Source: TMP-86 sp964247385 (GTDB lineage: Bacteria > Pseudomonadota > Gammaproteobacteria > Steroidobacterales > Steroidobacteraceae). Taken from it: a stretch of 64,000 bases of DNA. Below are positions 25,001 through 32,452 of the stretch, in pieces; the first letter of the stretch is position 1; every line of letters begins with the position of its first letter. Position numbers and translations under genes: made by a program. A model generated the notes under the pieces. It was not told where the DNA came from. It did no database searches and worked only from the letters and a program-made list of their open reading frames with translations. The stretch lies in contig CAXTUB010000010.1 of assembly GCA_964247385.1 (NCBI GenBank), positions 1 to 64,000 on the forward strand. The letters are read 5' to 3'.

Positions 25001-27244
25001 ATGTTCATTGACACGCGTGCGAAATTGTCTCCTCTCTCGGGCAAGCAACAACGCCAGACGCGATTGCAATGCAAAAGTCGTGGTTGCGCGACCGCGCTGC
25101 TCATGGTGGTTTTGGTTGGACTGACGTCTTGCCAGCCGAAGTCACCGGCACAATCCACCCCTCGCGCCGCCGCGGCGGCGCCGTACGCTGCCGTGGATGC
25201 AGCACGTCTGGCGAATGCGGCGCGCGAGCCGGATCAATGGTTCACGCCAGGGCGTGACGCGGCGGGGACCTACTACTCTCCACTCGACGGCATCAACGCA
25301 CAAAACGTGGCGAGGCTGGGCTTCGCTTGGGATTACCGTCTTGGCACGAAGCGCGGGCTCGAGGGAACGGCCGTCGTCGTCGACGGCGTGATGTACGCGC
25401 CGGGAAATTGGGGGCGCGTTTACGCGCTCGATGCAGCGAGCGGAAAAGAGCTGTGGACCTACGATCCGGGAGTCGATGGCCAGTGGGGCCGTTACTTATG
25501 CTGTGACGTGGTGAATCGCGGACTCGCCGTTTGGAAAGGGAGGGTTTACGTTGCGAGCACCGATGGCTACCTGCATGCGATCGACGCCAAGAGTGGGCAG
25601 CGAGTCTGGCGGGCCGACACACTGCCTGCCCGCGGCCCGCACGACTTTCACTATGCGGTGACCGGGGCGCCGGTGCTTGCGGGGGATTTCATCGCGATCG
25701 GTAACGGAGGTGCGGATTTCAAAGGAGCACGCGGGTTCGTCAGCGCTTTCGATTTGAACACCGGTGCGTTCAAATGGCGGTTTTACATCGTGCCGCGCGA
25801 TCCGAAGTTGGGCCCGCAAGATCAGCCTCATCTTGAGGCTGCCGCGAAAACTTGGCCGGCCAAATATGACTGGAGCAACGGCGGAGGAGGCTCCGCGTGG
25901 GATGGGCTGGTCTACGATCCCGAGCTGCGACTCATTTACATCGGCACGGGTAACTCGTCGCCTTATCAAGGGCGTTACGACCCGGCAAAGAGCGGCGATC
26001 AGTTATACGTCGATTCCATCGTTGCCGTGCATGCGGATTTAGGTCAACTGGCTTGGCACTTCCAACAGGTTCCCGGCGACATCTGGGATTACGACGCAGC
26101 CACGAAAATGATTCTCGCGGAGCTGCCTTGGAACGGCGCGCCGCGCAAAGTGATCATGCAGGCGAGCAAGAATGGATTTTTCTACGTGCTCGATCGCTCC
26201 ACGGGCGAGTTTCTTTCGGGGAAGCCGTACGCCTATCTGAACTGGACCAAGGGACTGGATCCAAATACCCACCGGCCGATCAAGCAACCTGCCGCCGACT
26301 GGGACCGGTCTCCCGCACTCGTATATCCATCCGTATTCGGCGCGCATGGCTGGCAGCCCATGTCTTTCAGCCCGAAGACGGGCCTCGTCTACATTCCGGT
26401 CTTCGATTCGCCGATGGTGTTCGTGAATACCGCGAATCGGCGCGCAGGTTTGATCGAGGGCAGCTTTGAGCTCGCCTTTATTTTGCCGAGCTTTTACGAT
26501 CCGGAGGAATTGCAGAGTTTGTATGGCAGGCTCCCTGCCCTGAAAAAGCTCGCCTCCGGCAACATCCAACCTCGATCGGCGGGGATCATTCGTGCTATCG
26601 ATCCGATGACCGCCAAAGTGGTGTGGGAGCAGCAGACACACAGTCTGTGGGATGGCGGCTTATTGTCGACCGGCGGCAATCTGGTATTGCGCGGCGACGC
26701 GGCTGGTTATCTCACTGCATACTCGGCCGATAGCGGGAAGGTGCTCAAGAAAATTGACGTCGGCACTTCCATCATGGCCGCGCCCATGACCTATCGAGTC
26801 GGCGGTGTGCAGTACCTGTCGGTCATGGCGGGTAGCGGCGGCGGAGTACTCGGACTGCCCTTCCCCGAAGATAGCGCTGCGTATCGGTACGGCAATGCGG
26901 GCCGGATCGTGACGTTTCGCTTGGATGGCGGCGCGACACCCAAGCCGGAGCCCTTCGTCGCTGCGCCCTCCGAGGCGCCCCCTCCGCGCTCCGGCAGCGC
27001 GGCGCAAATCGCACAGGGCGAAGTGCTCTATAACCGGTATTGCAGCCGGTGCCATCTCTTCGGCCGCGGCCTGCTTCCAGACCTACGCCGAATGTCGCCC
27101 GCAACCCATCAATACTTCAAAGACATCGTATTGAATGGAGCGTTTGCCGCAAAAGGAATGGCTCGGTGGGATGATGTGCTCTCGCCAAGTGACGCCGAAG
27201 CCATTCACGATTACCTCATCGACCAAGCATGGCAGCTCAAATAG
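25001..27244 (+). CDS. PQQ-dependent quinohaemoprotein dehydrogenase, lipoprotein
   Basis: A periplasmic alcohol or polyol dehydrogenase of about 747 aa. A lipobox (VVLVGLTSC) suggests membrane anchoring. The eight-bladed propeller carries the adjacent Cys pair (C167-C168 in RYLCCDVVNRGLAVW) and PQQ-ADH motifs PGDIWDYDAATKMILAEL, GFFYVLDRSTGEFLS and VVWEQQTHSLWDGGLLSTGGNLVLRGDAAGYLTAYSADSG. The C-terminal ~75 residues form a cytochrome c with C681-SRC-H685 and a candidate Met ligand in AAKGMARWDD. ATG 25001 lies 28 bases after the binding-protein stop, so it ends the operon. The substrate is unknown, and no PQQ biosynthesis genes are in the window. Confidence 0.9.
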   Translation: MFIDTRAKLSPLSGKQQRQTRLQCKSRGCATALLMVVLVGLTSCQPKSPAQSTPRAAAAAPYAAVDAARLANAAREPDQWFTPGRDAAGTYYSPLDGINAQNVARLGFAWDYRLGTKRGLEGTAVVVDGVMYAPGNWGRVYALDAASGKELWTYDPGVDGQWGRYLCCDVVNRGLAVWKGRVYVASTDGYLHAIDAKSGQRVWRADTLPARGPHDFHYAVTGAPVLAGDFIAIGNGGADFKGARGFVSAFDLNTGAFKWRFYIVPRDPKLGPQDQPHLEAAAKTWPAKYDWSNGGGGSAWDGLVYDPELRLIYIGTGNSSPYQGRYDPAKSGDQLYVDSIVAVHADLGQLAWHFQQVPGDIWDYDAATKMILAELPWNGAPRKVIMQASKNGFFYVLDRSTGEFLSGKPYAYLNWTKGLDPNTHRPIKQPAADWDRSPALVYPSVFGAHGWQPMSFSPKTGLVYIPVFDSPMVFVNTANRRAGLIEGSFELAFILPSFYDPEELQSLYGRLPALKKLASGNIQPRSAGIIRAIDPMTAKVVWEQQTHSLWDGGLLSTGGNLVLRGDAAGYLTAYSADSGKVLKKIDVGTSIMAAPMTYRVGGVQYLSVMAGSGGGVLGLPFPEDSAAYRYGNAGRIVTFRLDGGATPKPEPFVAAPSEAPPPRSGSAAQIAQGEVLYNRYCSRCHLFGRGLLPDLRRMSPATHQYFKDIVLNGAFAAKGMARWDDVLSPSDAEAIHDYLIDQAWQLK

Positions 27245-27279
27245 AGGGAGCGGCGAAAATTCCTTCGATGGAAGGCCCA

Positions 27280-28254
27280 TCATGCACTTTTCGAAATTTC
27301 AAGTTGGCGTTCGAGCGCATCGGTCAACGCGAAAAGATCACAAGTTGCGCCAAATGTCGCGGCATTGAAAATGGGTGCGGTTTCATCGGTGTTGACCGCT
27401 AGCACGGTGTCGATGTGCTTGATACCCGATAGGTGTTGCTCGGCGCCGGAAATTCCCAGTGCGACGTACAGTTTACAATTCGGCACGGCTTTGCCGGTCA
27501 GGCCGACCTGCCGGCTTTTCTCCAGCCATCCCGCGTCGACCACTGGCCGCGAACCCGCGAGAACTGCACCCAGGCGTTCCGCAAGAGCTGCGAATCGAGA
27601 CACGTGTTTTGCATCTTGGACCCCGCGCCCGATGGCTAGAATGAACTCGGCGCGGCTGATGTCCACGTCGTCCACGTTCACATCAATGTAGTGGCCGTGA
27701 GTGCCAGCGTTTTTGATGGGGCCAGCGGCTGGGAGTGACTTTCGCTCAGCCTTGCCCAGATTGAGCGGCGGCTTGAATGCGCCGCCGCGAACCGTCAATA
27801 CGATGACAGACTTTCCGGAAAAAGAAAGTCGAGCTTCCAGCTTGCTCTCATACGCACTTCGGGTTGCATTCCAGACGCCTTCCTGTTTGCTCAATTCGAA
27901 AATGTCTGCCGCGAATCCCGCGCCGAGACCTGCGGCCAAACCTCCCGCATACGACATGCCGTTGGCGTTGTGGCCAATGAGTATCAAAGTGGGCTCATAC
28001 ATTCGAGCCAGCTTTTCAGTCCAAAAAAGATAGGTTGCTGCATCAAAATCAGTGGCTGCCTCGACTTGAATGATTTCGTCCACACCGTCCAAATCCAGGT
28101 TGTCGGTCTGTGTATTCACACCCGCGCCGATCACCGCAACGCGAACGGGCAACTCACCTCCTCGCCTCAGCTTCAAAGCCAAGCCCAGCATTTCGGCGCT
28201 CAATGAAGACAGGGCGCCTTTCAAATGATCGGCAATCACCAGTACACCACTCAT
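27280..28254 (-). CDS. etfA: Electron transfer flavoprotein alpha subunit
   Basis: This 324-aa ETF alpha carries FAD and passes electrons from flavin dehydrogenases to ETF-quinone oxidoreductase. The C-terminal FAD domain is intact: GSRPVVDAGWLEKSRQVGLTGKAV, LYVALGISGAEQHLSGIKH and IFNAATFGATCDLFALTDAL. ATG 28254 overlaps the etfB stop by four bases; the longer frame upstream is the etfB gene in another frame. It faces the PQQ dehydrogenase gene tail to tail. With the trimethylamine-dehydrogenase-like gene four kilobases away under the same promoter type, it is probably that enzyme's dedicated partner. Confidence 0.94.
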   Translation of the reverse strand: MSGVLVIADHLKGALSSLSAEMLGLALKLRRGGELPVRVAVIGAGVNTQTDNLDLDGVDEIIQVEAATDFDAATYLFWTEKLARMYEPTLILIGHNANGMSYAGGLAAGLGAGFAADIFELSKQEGVWNATRSAYESKLEARLSFSGKSVIVLTVRGGAFKPPLNLGKAERKSLPAAGPIKNAGTHGHYIDVNVDDVDISRAEFILAIGRGVQDAKHVSRFAALAERLGAVLAGSRPVVDAGWLEKSRQVGLTGKAVPNCKLYVALGISGAEQHLSGIKHIDTVLAVNTDETAPIFNAATFGATCDLFALTDALERQLEISKSA

Positions 28255-29153
28255 CGCGATATCCCCGTAGCATCGCCCACAACCTTCAAAATCTGGACGG
28301 CAATCTCGTTCGGCGTTCCCTGCAGCATGGTTGCTCGCTCGCTTGCCGGCACCGTTAGACCATCGAGCGCGCTTGCACGGAAGCGGCCGTCCGAACTTTC
28401 CGTCGCGATAAGTGCTTGGATGGGTTTTGCCTTGGCTTGTTTGATCATTCGCATGGTTGCGAAGCGGGGCTTGTTTGCACCCGACTGGATGGTGAGGACG
28501 GCGGGCGTGGGAATGTCGAATACCTGACGCAAACCGCCCTCGAGCTCTCGAGTGACTTTGACGGAGCGCGCGCCGTCCCAATCTGACTCGACCACCACCG
28601 CTGCGCACACCACCCCAATGATCTGCGCAAGTGCAGACCCGGTCGCGCCGCTTGCTTGATCGCTCGACTGAACTCCACAAAACACGAGGTCAGGTTGCTC
28701 GATCACGGCGACTCCCGCCAGCATTCGCGCGATCAAGATCGGGTCTGAGGCATCCAGCCCTTCCGACCAAATACGAACGGCGCGGTCGGCGCCCTTCGAA
28801 AGAGCTTTGCGAAGCGTGTCTTCAGCAGACGGAGGCCCGATGCTGACCGCGACGATTTCAACGCCGCCTCCGACGTTCTCGGCGGTTTGCACGGCTTGTT
28901 CGAGTGCGAACTCATCGAGCTCGTTCATCTCAAAGTGCAGGAAACGCGGTGAAATCTGCAAACCGTTTGCGTCGACTTGAAAGCCATGATTGAGCTTCGA
29001 CACGTGCTTCAGCGCCACGAGTATTCGCTTGCCGGCTTTCTCGGGGGCTACGTAATCGGGATATGAGAATGGTTGAACCGGCTCCGCACGCCACGGGCGT
29101 TGCTCTGGCGCGCTCTGGGGTGACACGGCAGCCACGGTTGATGAAGGGTTCAT
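28251..29153 (-). CDS. etfB: Electron transfer flavoprotein beta subunit with N-terminal extension
   Basis: This 300-aa ETF beta (AMP-binding partner) has the core ILVALKHVSKLNHGFQV, MNELDEFALEQAVQTAE, LRKALSKGADRAVRI, DLVFCGVQSSDQASGATGSALAQI and the recognition-loop region TPAVLTIQSGANKPRFATMRMIKQAKAKPI. About 42 residues (Pro/Ala/Ser-rich) precede the usual start of the fold, making it ~50 aa longer than common ETF beta; an internal start is possible. A sigma-54 promoter lies 65-80 bases upstream of the ATG (29218-29233). It overlaps etfA by four bases. Confidence 0.93.
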   Translation of the reverse strand: MNPSSTVAAVSPQSAPEQRPWRAEPVQPFSYPDYVAPEKAGKRILVALKHVSKLNHGFQVDANGLQISPRFLHFEMNELDEFALEQAVQTAENVGGGVEIVAVSIGPPSAEDTLRKALSKGADRAVRIWSEGLDASDPILIARMLAGVAVIEQPDLVFCGVQSSDQASGATGSALAQIIGVVCAAVVVESDWDGARSVKVTRELEGGLRQVFDIPTPAVLTIQSGANKPRFATMRMIKQAKAKPIQALIATESSDGRFRASALDGLTVPASERATMLQGTPNEIAVQILKVVGDATGISR

Positions 29154-29508
29154 TCTTGGGAAATGCTCCGCTATACGAGGTCGAAGTTTGTTTAGTTCTC
29201 TGGCAAGTTAATTCTTTAGCAAGACCCATGCCAGCCTCGAAGCCGCAGCGCGTGCGTAGGATCACCATGCGCGCGTGACCATTGCTCAAAGACGCAGGTG
29301 AGGAGCGCGCGAGGTCGCTTTAAGACTGACCTCTCGTCGAAGTGCTGCATTCCTGCAGCGCCCTCTAATTGCTCGCGACTATCTCGGCAATTTTGCTTGG
29401 TGCAAGTGCAGCAGCTGCGCTGTAATATTGCATCACACGCGATTCTTTTGTGGTGGCATTCTTATCGTTCGAAAAATGCGGTCGGCGCGCTCAACTCAGC
29501 GGCAGTCT
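29154..29508. other. Divergent regulatory region between etfBA and the PAS/sigma-54 regulator operon
   Basis: The ~355 bases hold the minus-strand sigma-54 promoter of etfBA (29218-29233). TGACCATTGCTCA at 29276-29288 lies 43-55 bases upstream of it; read on the minus strand it contains TGAGCA-A-TGGT, similar to TGAGCATGGT placed 48-57 bases upstream of the other sigma-54 promoter. The start of the PAS gene is uncertain and may extend to 29476. No other gene was supported. Confidence 0.5.
29218..29233 (-). promoter_or_regulatory. Sigma-54 (-24/-12) promoter of etfBA
   Basis: On the minus strand TGGCAT-GGGTC-TTGCT matches the sigma-54 consensus TGGCAC-N5-TTGCW at every position except the sixth base. 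GG and GC are exactly ten bases apart. Transcription would start about 12 bases beyond GC, giving a leader of ~50 bases to the etfB ATG at 29153. A sigma-54 activator gene lies immediately divergent. Confidence 0.8.
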
Positions 29509-30759
29509 ATGGCGCAGCACAAAAACACTCGGCGAAAACGCAAGCAATTTCCCAGAGCGGAAACGATTGCGGCCGATAACGGCTTGCTCTTTCTGGTCGT
29601 GAGTACGAACGGAAGTGTTCTAGCCTGCAACTCCGAAGCGGCGGCTGCGTTGGACATGTCCGTTGACGCTTTGAGCCATTTGACGCTGTGGGACATTGCG
29701 GACAGCGAGAGCGCGCAACGGTTTTTCCACAGTGCACGGGACTTGATGGCAAGCGGCGGCAGGGTCGTCATGCGGATGCAACTGAGAACCGCACAGAGGC
29801 AGCCCCTTTATCTCACGACTTTGGTCAGCGCAAGCGCGGCAACGGACGGTACAGAAGGCATTCGCATCATCGGCTTCAGTGACGCTGAAAATTTCGAACA
29901 TGTCTCTCGGCTCGAGTATGCGACGCAGATGCTGACCGGTTTTGCCGACGCGTGCACCGAGGCGATGTGGTGTATTGAATATACGGCGCCGGTGGATCTG
30001 GCTGCTGACCGCGAAGAGATCGTGCGCCAGATCTTCGAGAATGAATGTCATTTCAGCATGTGCAATCGCGCCATGGCGCGGCTCTACAACCTGCCCGAAG
30101 GCCTCAATTTCAACGATCAACGAGTGGCGTCTTATTTCCGGCGTACTCTGGCCAACGAAGCGTACGTACGGCAGTTGGTCGAATCAAACTTTCACATCGA
30201 CTCCGCCTCGAGCGTCGATCTTCGGCACGACGGTACGGTTGCTTATACCGAGAATAGCGTTCGGTGCCGGATCGAAGACGGCAAGATGTTGCGCATGTGG
30301 GGCACGGTGCGCGATATCACCGACTTCAAGAAAGTCCAGAATCAGTTGGCGCAGCGGGAGCGCGAAGCGCGTGAAGTTCTTTCAGCCATGCCCGACTCGG
30401 TGCTGGTGGTAGACCAATCGCAGCACGTCATCGCGCTCAACCCGGCGTTCGAGACTGAGTTCGGGTGGAGCGCCGATGGCGTATTAGGTCGGGACGTCGA
30501 AGCTTTCATCACGTTCGATGCACGTTGGGAAAGCGCCGGCCGGCGCTGGGTCGCGCGCGACGCGCAGCGCTGCAAAGCCAAAGTAACGCGTTCTGACGGA
30601 AGGGTGGTTGCCTGCGAAATCAGTATAGCGCCCTTTCCGGACGATGACTTTCATCGATTCGTATTGTGCGTGCGGACAATCGCTCCGGATTTTGCTTATG
30701 GAACGCCCATCGAGTTGGATCGGCACTTGCACGCCAAGTCACTTGCTAAGCGCCGATGA
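29509..30759 (+). CDS. PAS-repeat sensor protein without output domain
   Basis: This ~416-aa soluble protein has three PAS-like modules: about residues 22-130 (LFLVVSTNGSVLACNSEAAAALDMSVDAL), 145-290 (an extended PAS with ECHFSMCNRAMARLYNLPEGLNFND and WGTVRDITDFKKVQ), and 295-400 (VLSAMPDSVLVVDQSQHVIALNPAFETEFGWSADGVLGRDV). A short coiled linker sits before the third. No kinase, GGDEF, AAA+ or DNA-binding domain is visible and no membrane segment is seen. It overlaps the sigma-54 activator gene by four bases, so it probably senses a ligand and controls that activator by contact, which is inference. ATG 29509 or 29476 could start it. Confidence 0.7.
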   Translation: MAQHKNTRRKRKQFPRAETIAADNGLLFLVVSTNGSVLACNSEAAAALDMSVDALSHLTLWDIADSESAQRFFHSARDLMASGGRVVMRMQLRTAQRQPLYLTTLVSASAATDGTEGIRIIGFSDAENFEHVSRLEYATQMLTGFADACTEAMWCIEYTAPVDLAADREEIVRQIFENECHFSMCNRAMARLYNLPEGLNFNDQRVASYFRRTLANEAYVRQLVESNFHIDSASSVDLRHDGTVAYTENSVRCRIEDGKMLRMWGTVRDITDFKKVQNQLAQREREAREVLSAMPDSVLVVDQSQHVIALNPAFETEFGWSADGVLGRDVEAFITFDARWESAGRRWVARDAQRCKAKVTRSDGRVVACEISIAPFPDDDFHRFVLCVRTIAPDFAYGTPIELDRHLHAKSLAKRR

Positions 30760-32219
30760 AATTCGTCAGTCCGGAAAATGCCGAAGGCGTGCTGACGAAT
30801 GTCCTGGATCTCGATCACTTACTATCGGATTCGCGTTGGGAGCAGCTTGCGGATTTTCTCCCGGATGGCCTCGCGCTGATCGACAGGACTGGCATCGTGC
30901 GGTACGTCAATTCGGCGGCGGAAAGCATCGGTGAAGTGCCGCGGGCGAGCCTCATCGGTCAGCCTCTTCATGAATTCTTGAAAAGGTCCGCGCTCGAACA
31001 CGAAGGTTTTCTGGAGGCCTTCAACCGGGGCGTCAAGATCAATCGCGTGATGACGACTCGTGCGCGCCAAACTTATCTCCTCAGCATGCGACCGGTACGC
31101 CATTGGAGTGGCGAGGTGACTTGTTTCATTCTTCTCTTGCGCGACCTCGAGCAAATGACGCAGCTGCAATCGGATGCTCAAGTCGGCTTGTTCTCCGCCC
31201 AGAGAAACGCCGTCGAGCATCACGCTCCGGATGGCGGAGAGGGCATGGTTCTTTGTCGCGCAACAGCCACGTTGTTGGAAAGCGCGCTCAAAGCATTGAC
31301 TCTAGGCAGCCGGCTGCTGCTGCTAGGCGAATCAGGCGTCGGCAAAACGGAATTTGCACGCTTGTTGCATCGCCGCTCCGGCGCCGCGTCCCGGCCGTTC
31401 ATTCATGTCAATTGCGGCAGCATTCCCGAAACTCTGTTCGAGTCTGAGATGTTTGGCTATGAGCGCGGATCGTTTACGGGCGCGCTATCCAAGGGCAAAC
31501 AAGGGCTGGTTGAAGCCGCGGATGGCGGCATCTTGTTTCTCGATGAGATCGGGGAGATGCCGCTCTCGTGCCAAAGCAAAATGCTCCAAGTTCTCGAAGA
31601 GGGCGCCATTCACCGCGTGGGCGCAATCAGCGCGAAGCGCATCCGAGTCCAGTTCATCGCTGCCACGAACCGCGATCTGCGCTCCATGGTGGCCGCGGGA
31701 ACGTTCCGACGGGATCTTTACTACCGAGTGAGTGTGGTGTCGTTGAAACTGCCGCCGCTGCGCGAGTGTCCCGAAGTCGTCATTGGGCTCATCGATCGTT
31801 TCATCAAGCGTATCGAGCAGCGCCGACTCAAGAGTTTGCGCTTGGAACCGGCAGCTCGACGGAAGATTCTCTCGCATCCCTTTTCCGGCAATGTTCGCGA
31901 GCTGCAAAATATGATCGAGCAACTTGCTGTCGTGTGCGACCAGAACGTGGCAGTGAGCGACGTCAATCAAGTTTTGAGTACGGCACGCGAAGCTGCCCCG
32001 ATCAGCCAAGCTGCCCGGAGCGGCGCGGAAGCCCAGGCTCTGAAGGCTTCTCTGCCGCAAGGCCCGCTCAAGGACGTGGTGCGTCGGTACGAGTCGCGCG
32101 TCGTTCAAGACGCAATCCGGCTGACTGGAAGCAAGCGAAAGGCGGCGGATCTGCTGGGCGTGGATATCGCGACCATTGTGCGCAAGAGCCGGCTCTCGGG
32201 AACATCAAAGAGCTGCTGA
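30756..32219 (+). CDS. Sigma-54-dependent transcriptional activator (PAS-AAA+-HTH)
   Basis: This 487-aa bacterial enhancer-binding protein drives sigma-54 promoters. A PAS domain (residues ~30-130, LPDGLALIDRTGIVRYVNSAAESIGEVP) replaces a receiver domain. The AAA+ domain has Walker A GESGVGKT (191-198), the sigma-54-contact loop as GSFTGA (238-243, Ser for the usual Ala), Walker B ILFLDEIGE (259-267) and an arginine-finger region FRRDLYYRVSVV. The C-terminus is a TyrR-like helix-turn-helix (GSKRKAADLLGVDIATIVRK). It is coupled to the PAS-repeat gene and flanked on both sides by genes with sigma-54 promoters, its probable targets. Confidence 0.92.
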   Translation: MKFVSPENAEGVLTNVLDLDHLLSDSRWEQLADFLPDGLALIDRTGIVRYVNSAAESIGEVPRASLIGQPLHEFLKRSALEHEGFLEAFNRGVKINRVMTTRARQTYLLSMRPVRHWSGEVTCFILLLRDLEQMTQLQSDAQVGLFSAQRNAVEHHAPDGGEGMVLCRATATLLESALKALTLGSRLLLLGESGVGKTEFARLLHRRSGAASRPFIHVNCGSIPETLFESEMFGYERGSFTGALSKGKQGLVEAADGGILFLDEIGEMPLSCQSKMLQVLEEGAIHRVGAISAKRIRVQFIAATNRDLRSMVAAGTFRRDLYYRVSVVSLKLPPLRECPEVVIGLIDRFIKRIEQRRLKSLRLEPAARRKILSHPFSGNVRELQNMIEQLAVVCDQNVAVSDVNQVLSTAREAAPISQAARSGAEAQALKASLPQGPLKDVVRRYESRVVQDAIRLTGSKRKAADLLGVDIATIVRKSRLSGTSKSC

Positions 32220-32274
32220 CCGGGATTGAAGACATCAATCCATAGTGTGATGCGAATATGCAGCGCGACGAGTT

Positions 32275-32319
32275 TGCCATTTTCGAAATATCACGGGCGG
32301 CTTAAGTGCGAGAATGGCA
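32275..32319. promoter_or_regulatory. Long inverted repeat upstream of a sigma-54 promoter (possible enhancer site)
   Basis: TGCCATTTTCG (32275-32285) and CGAGAATGGCA (32309-32319) are inverted copies at 10 of 11 bases, spaced by 23 bases. They lie about 70-115 bases upstream of the -24/-12 promoter at 32388, the distance range usual for upstream activating sites. The same arms could also form a hairpin after the activator gene, but no T-run follows. Confidence 0.45.
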
Positions 32320-32387
32320 TCGGTGATTGCTGAGCATGGTTGCGGTCGAATCTTTGGACTTTCTTTCGTGTGAAGTTGCGCGAAACG

Positions 32388-32403
32388 TGGCACGCATATT
32401 GCT
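32388..32403 (+). promoter_or_regulatory. Sigma-54 (-24/-12) promoter of the trimethylamine-dehydrogenase-like operon
   Basis: TGGCAC-GCATA-TTGCT is a perfect match to the consensus TGGCAC-N5-TTGCW. The expected start of transcription is near 32414, leaving a leader of about 40 bases before ATG 32453. It lies directly downstream of the sigma-54 activator gene. Confidence 0.9.
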
Positions 32404-32452
32404 AACGTAATGTGGATTCCACGTTGCATCAGGGGAAGTAGGAACAAAGTTC

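Noticed and set aside
28255..28680. Extended N-terminus for ETF alpha
   Set aside because: The extra ~142 codons run inside etfB in another frame; the conserved MSGVLVIAD start at 28254 is clearly right.
29393..29416. GG-N10-GC spacing (TGGTGCAAGTGCAGC) before the PAS gene, considered as an autoregulatory sigma-54 promoter
   Set aside because: Both the -24 and -12 elements depart from consensus at several positions.
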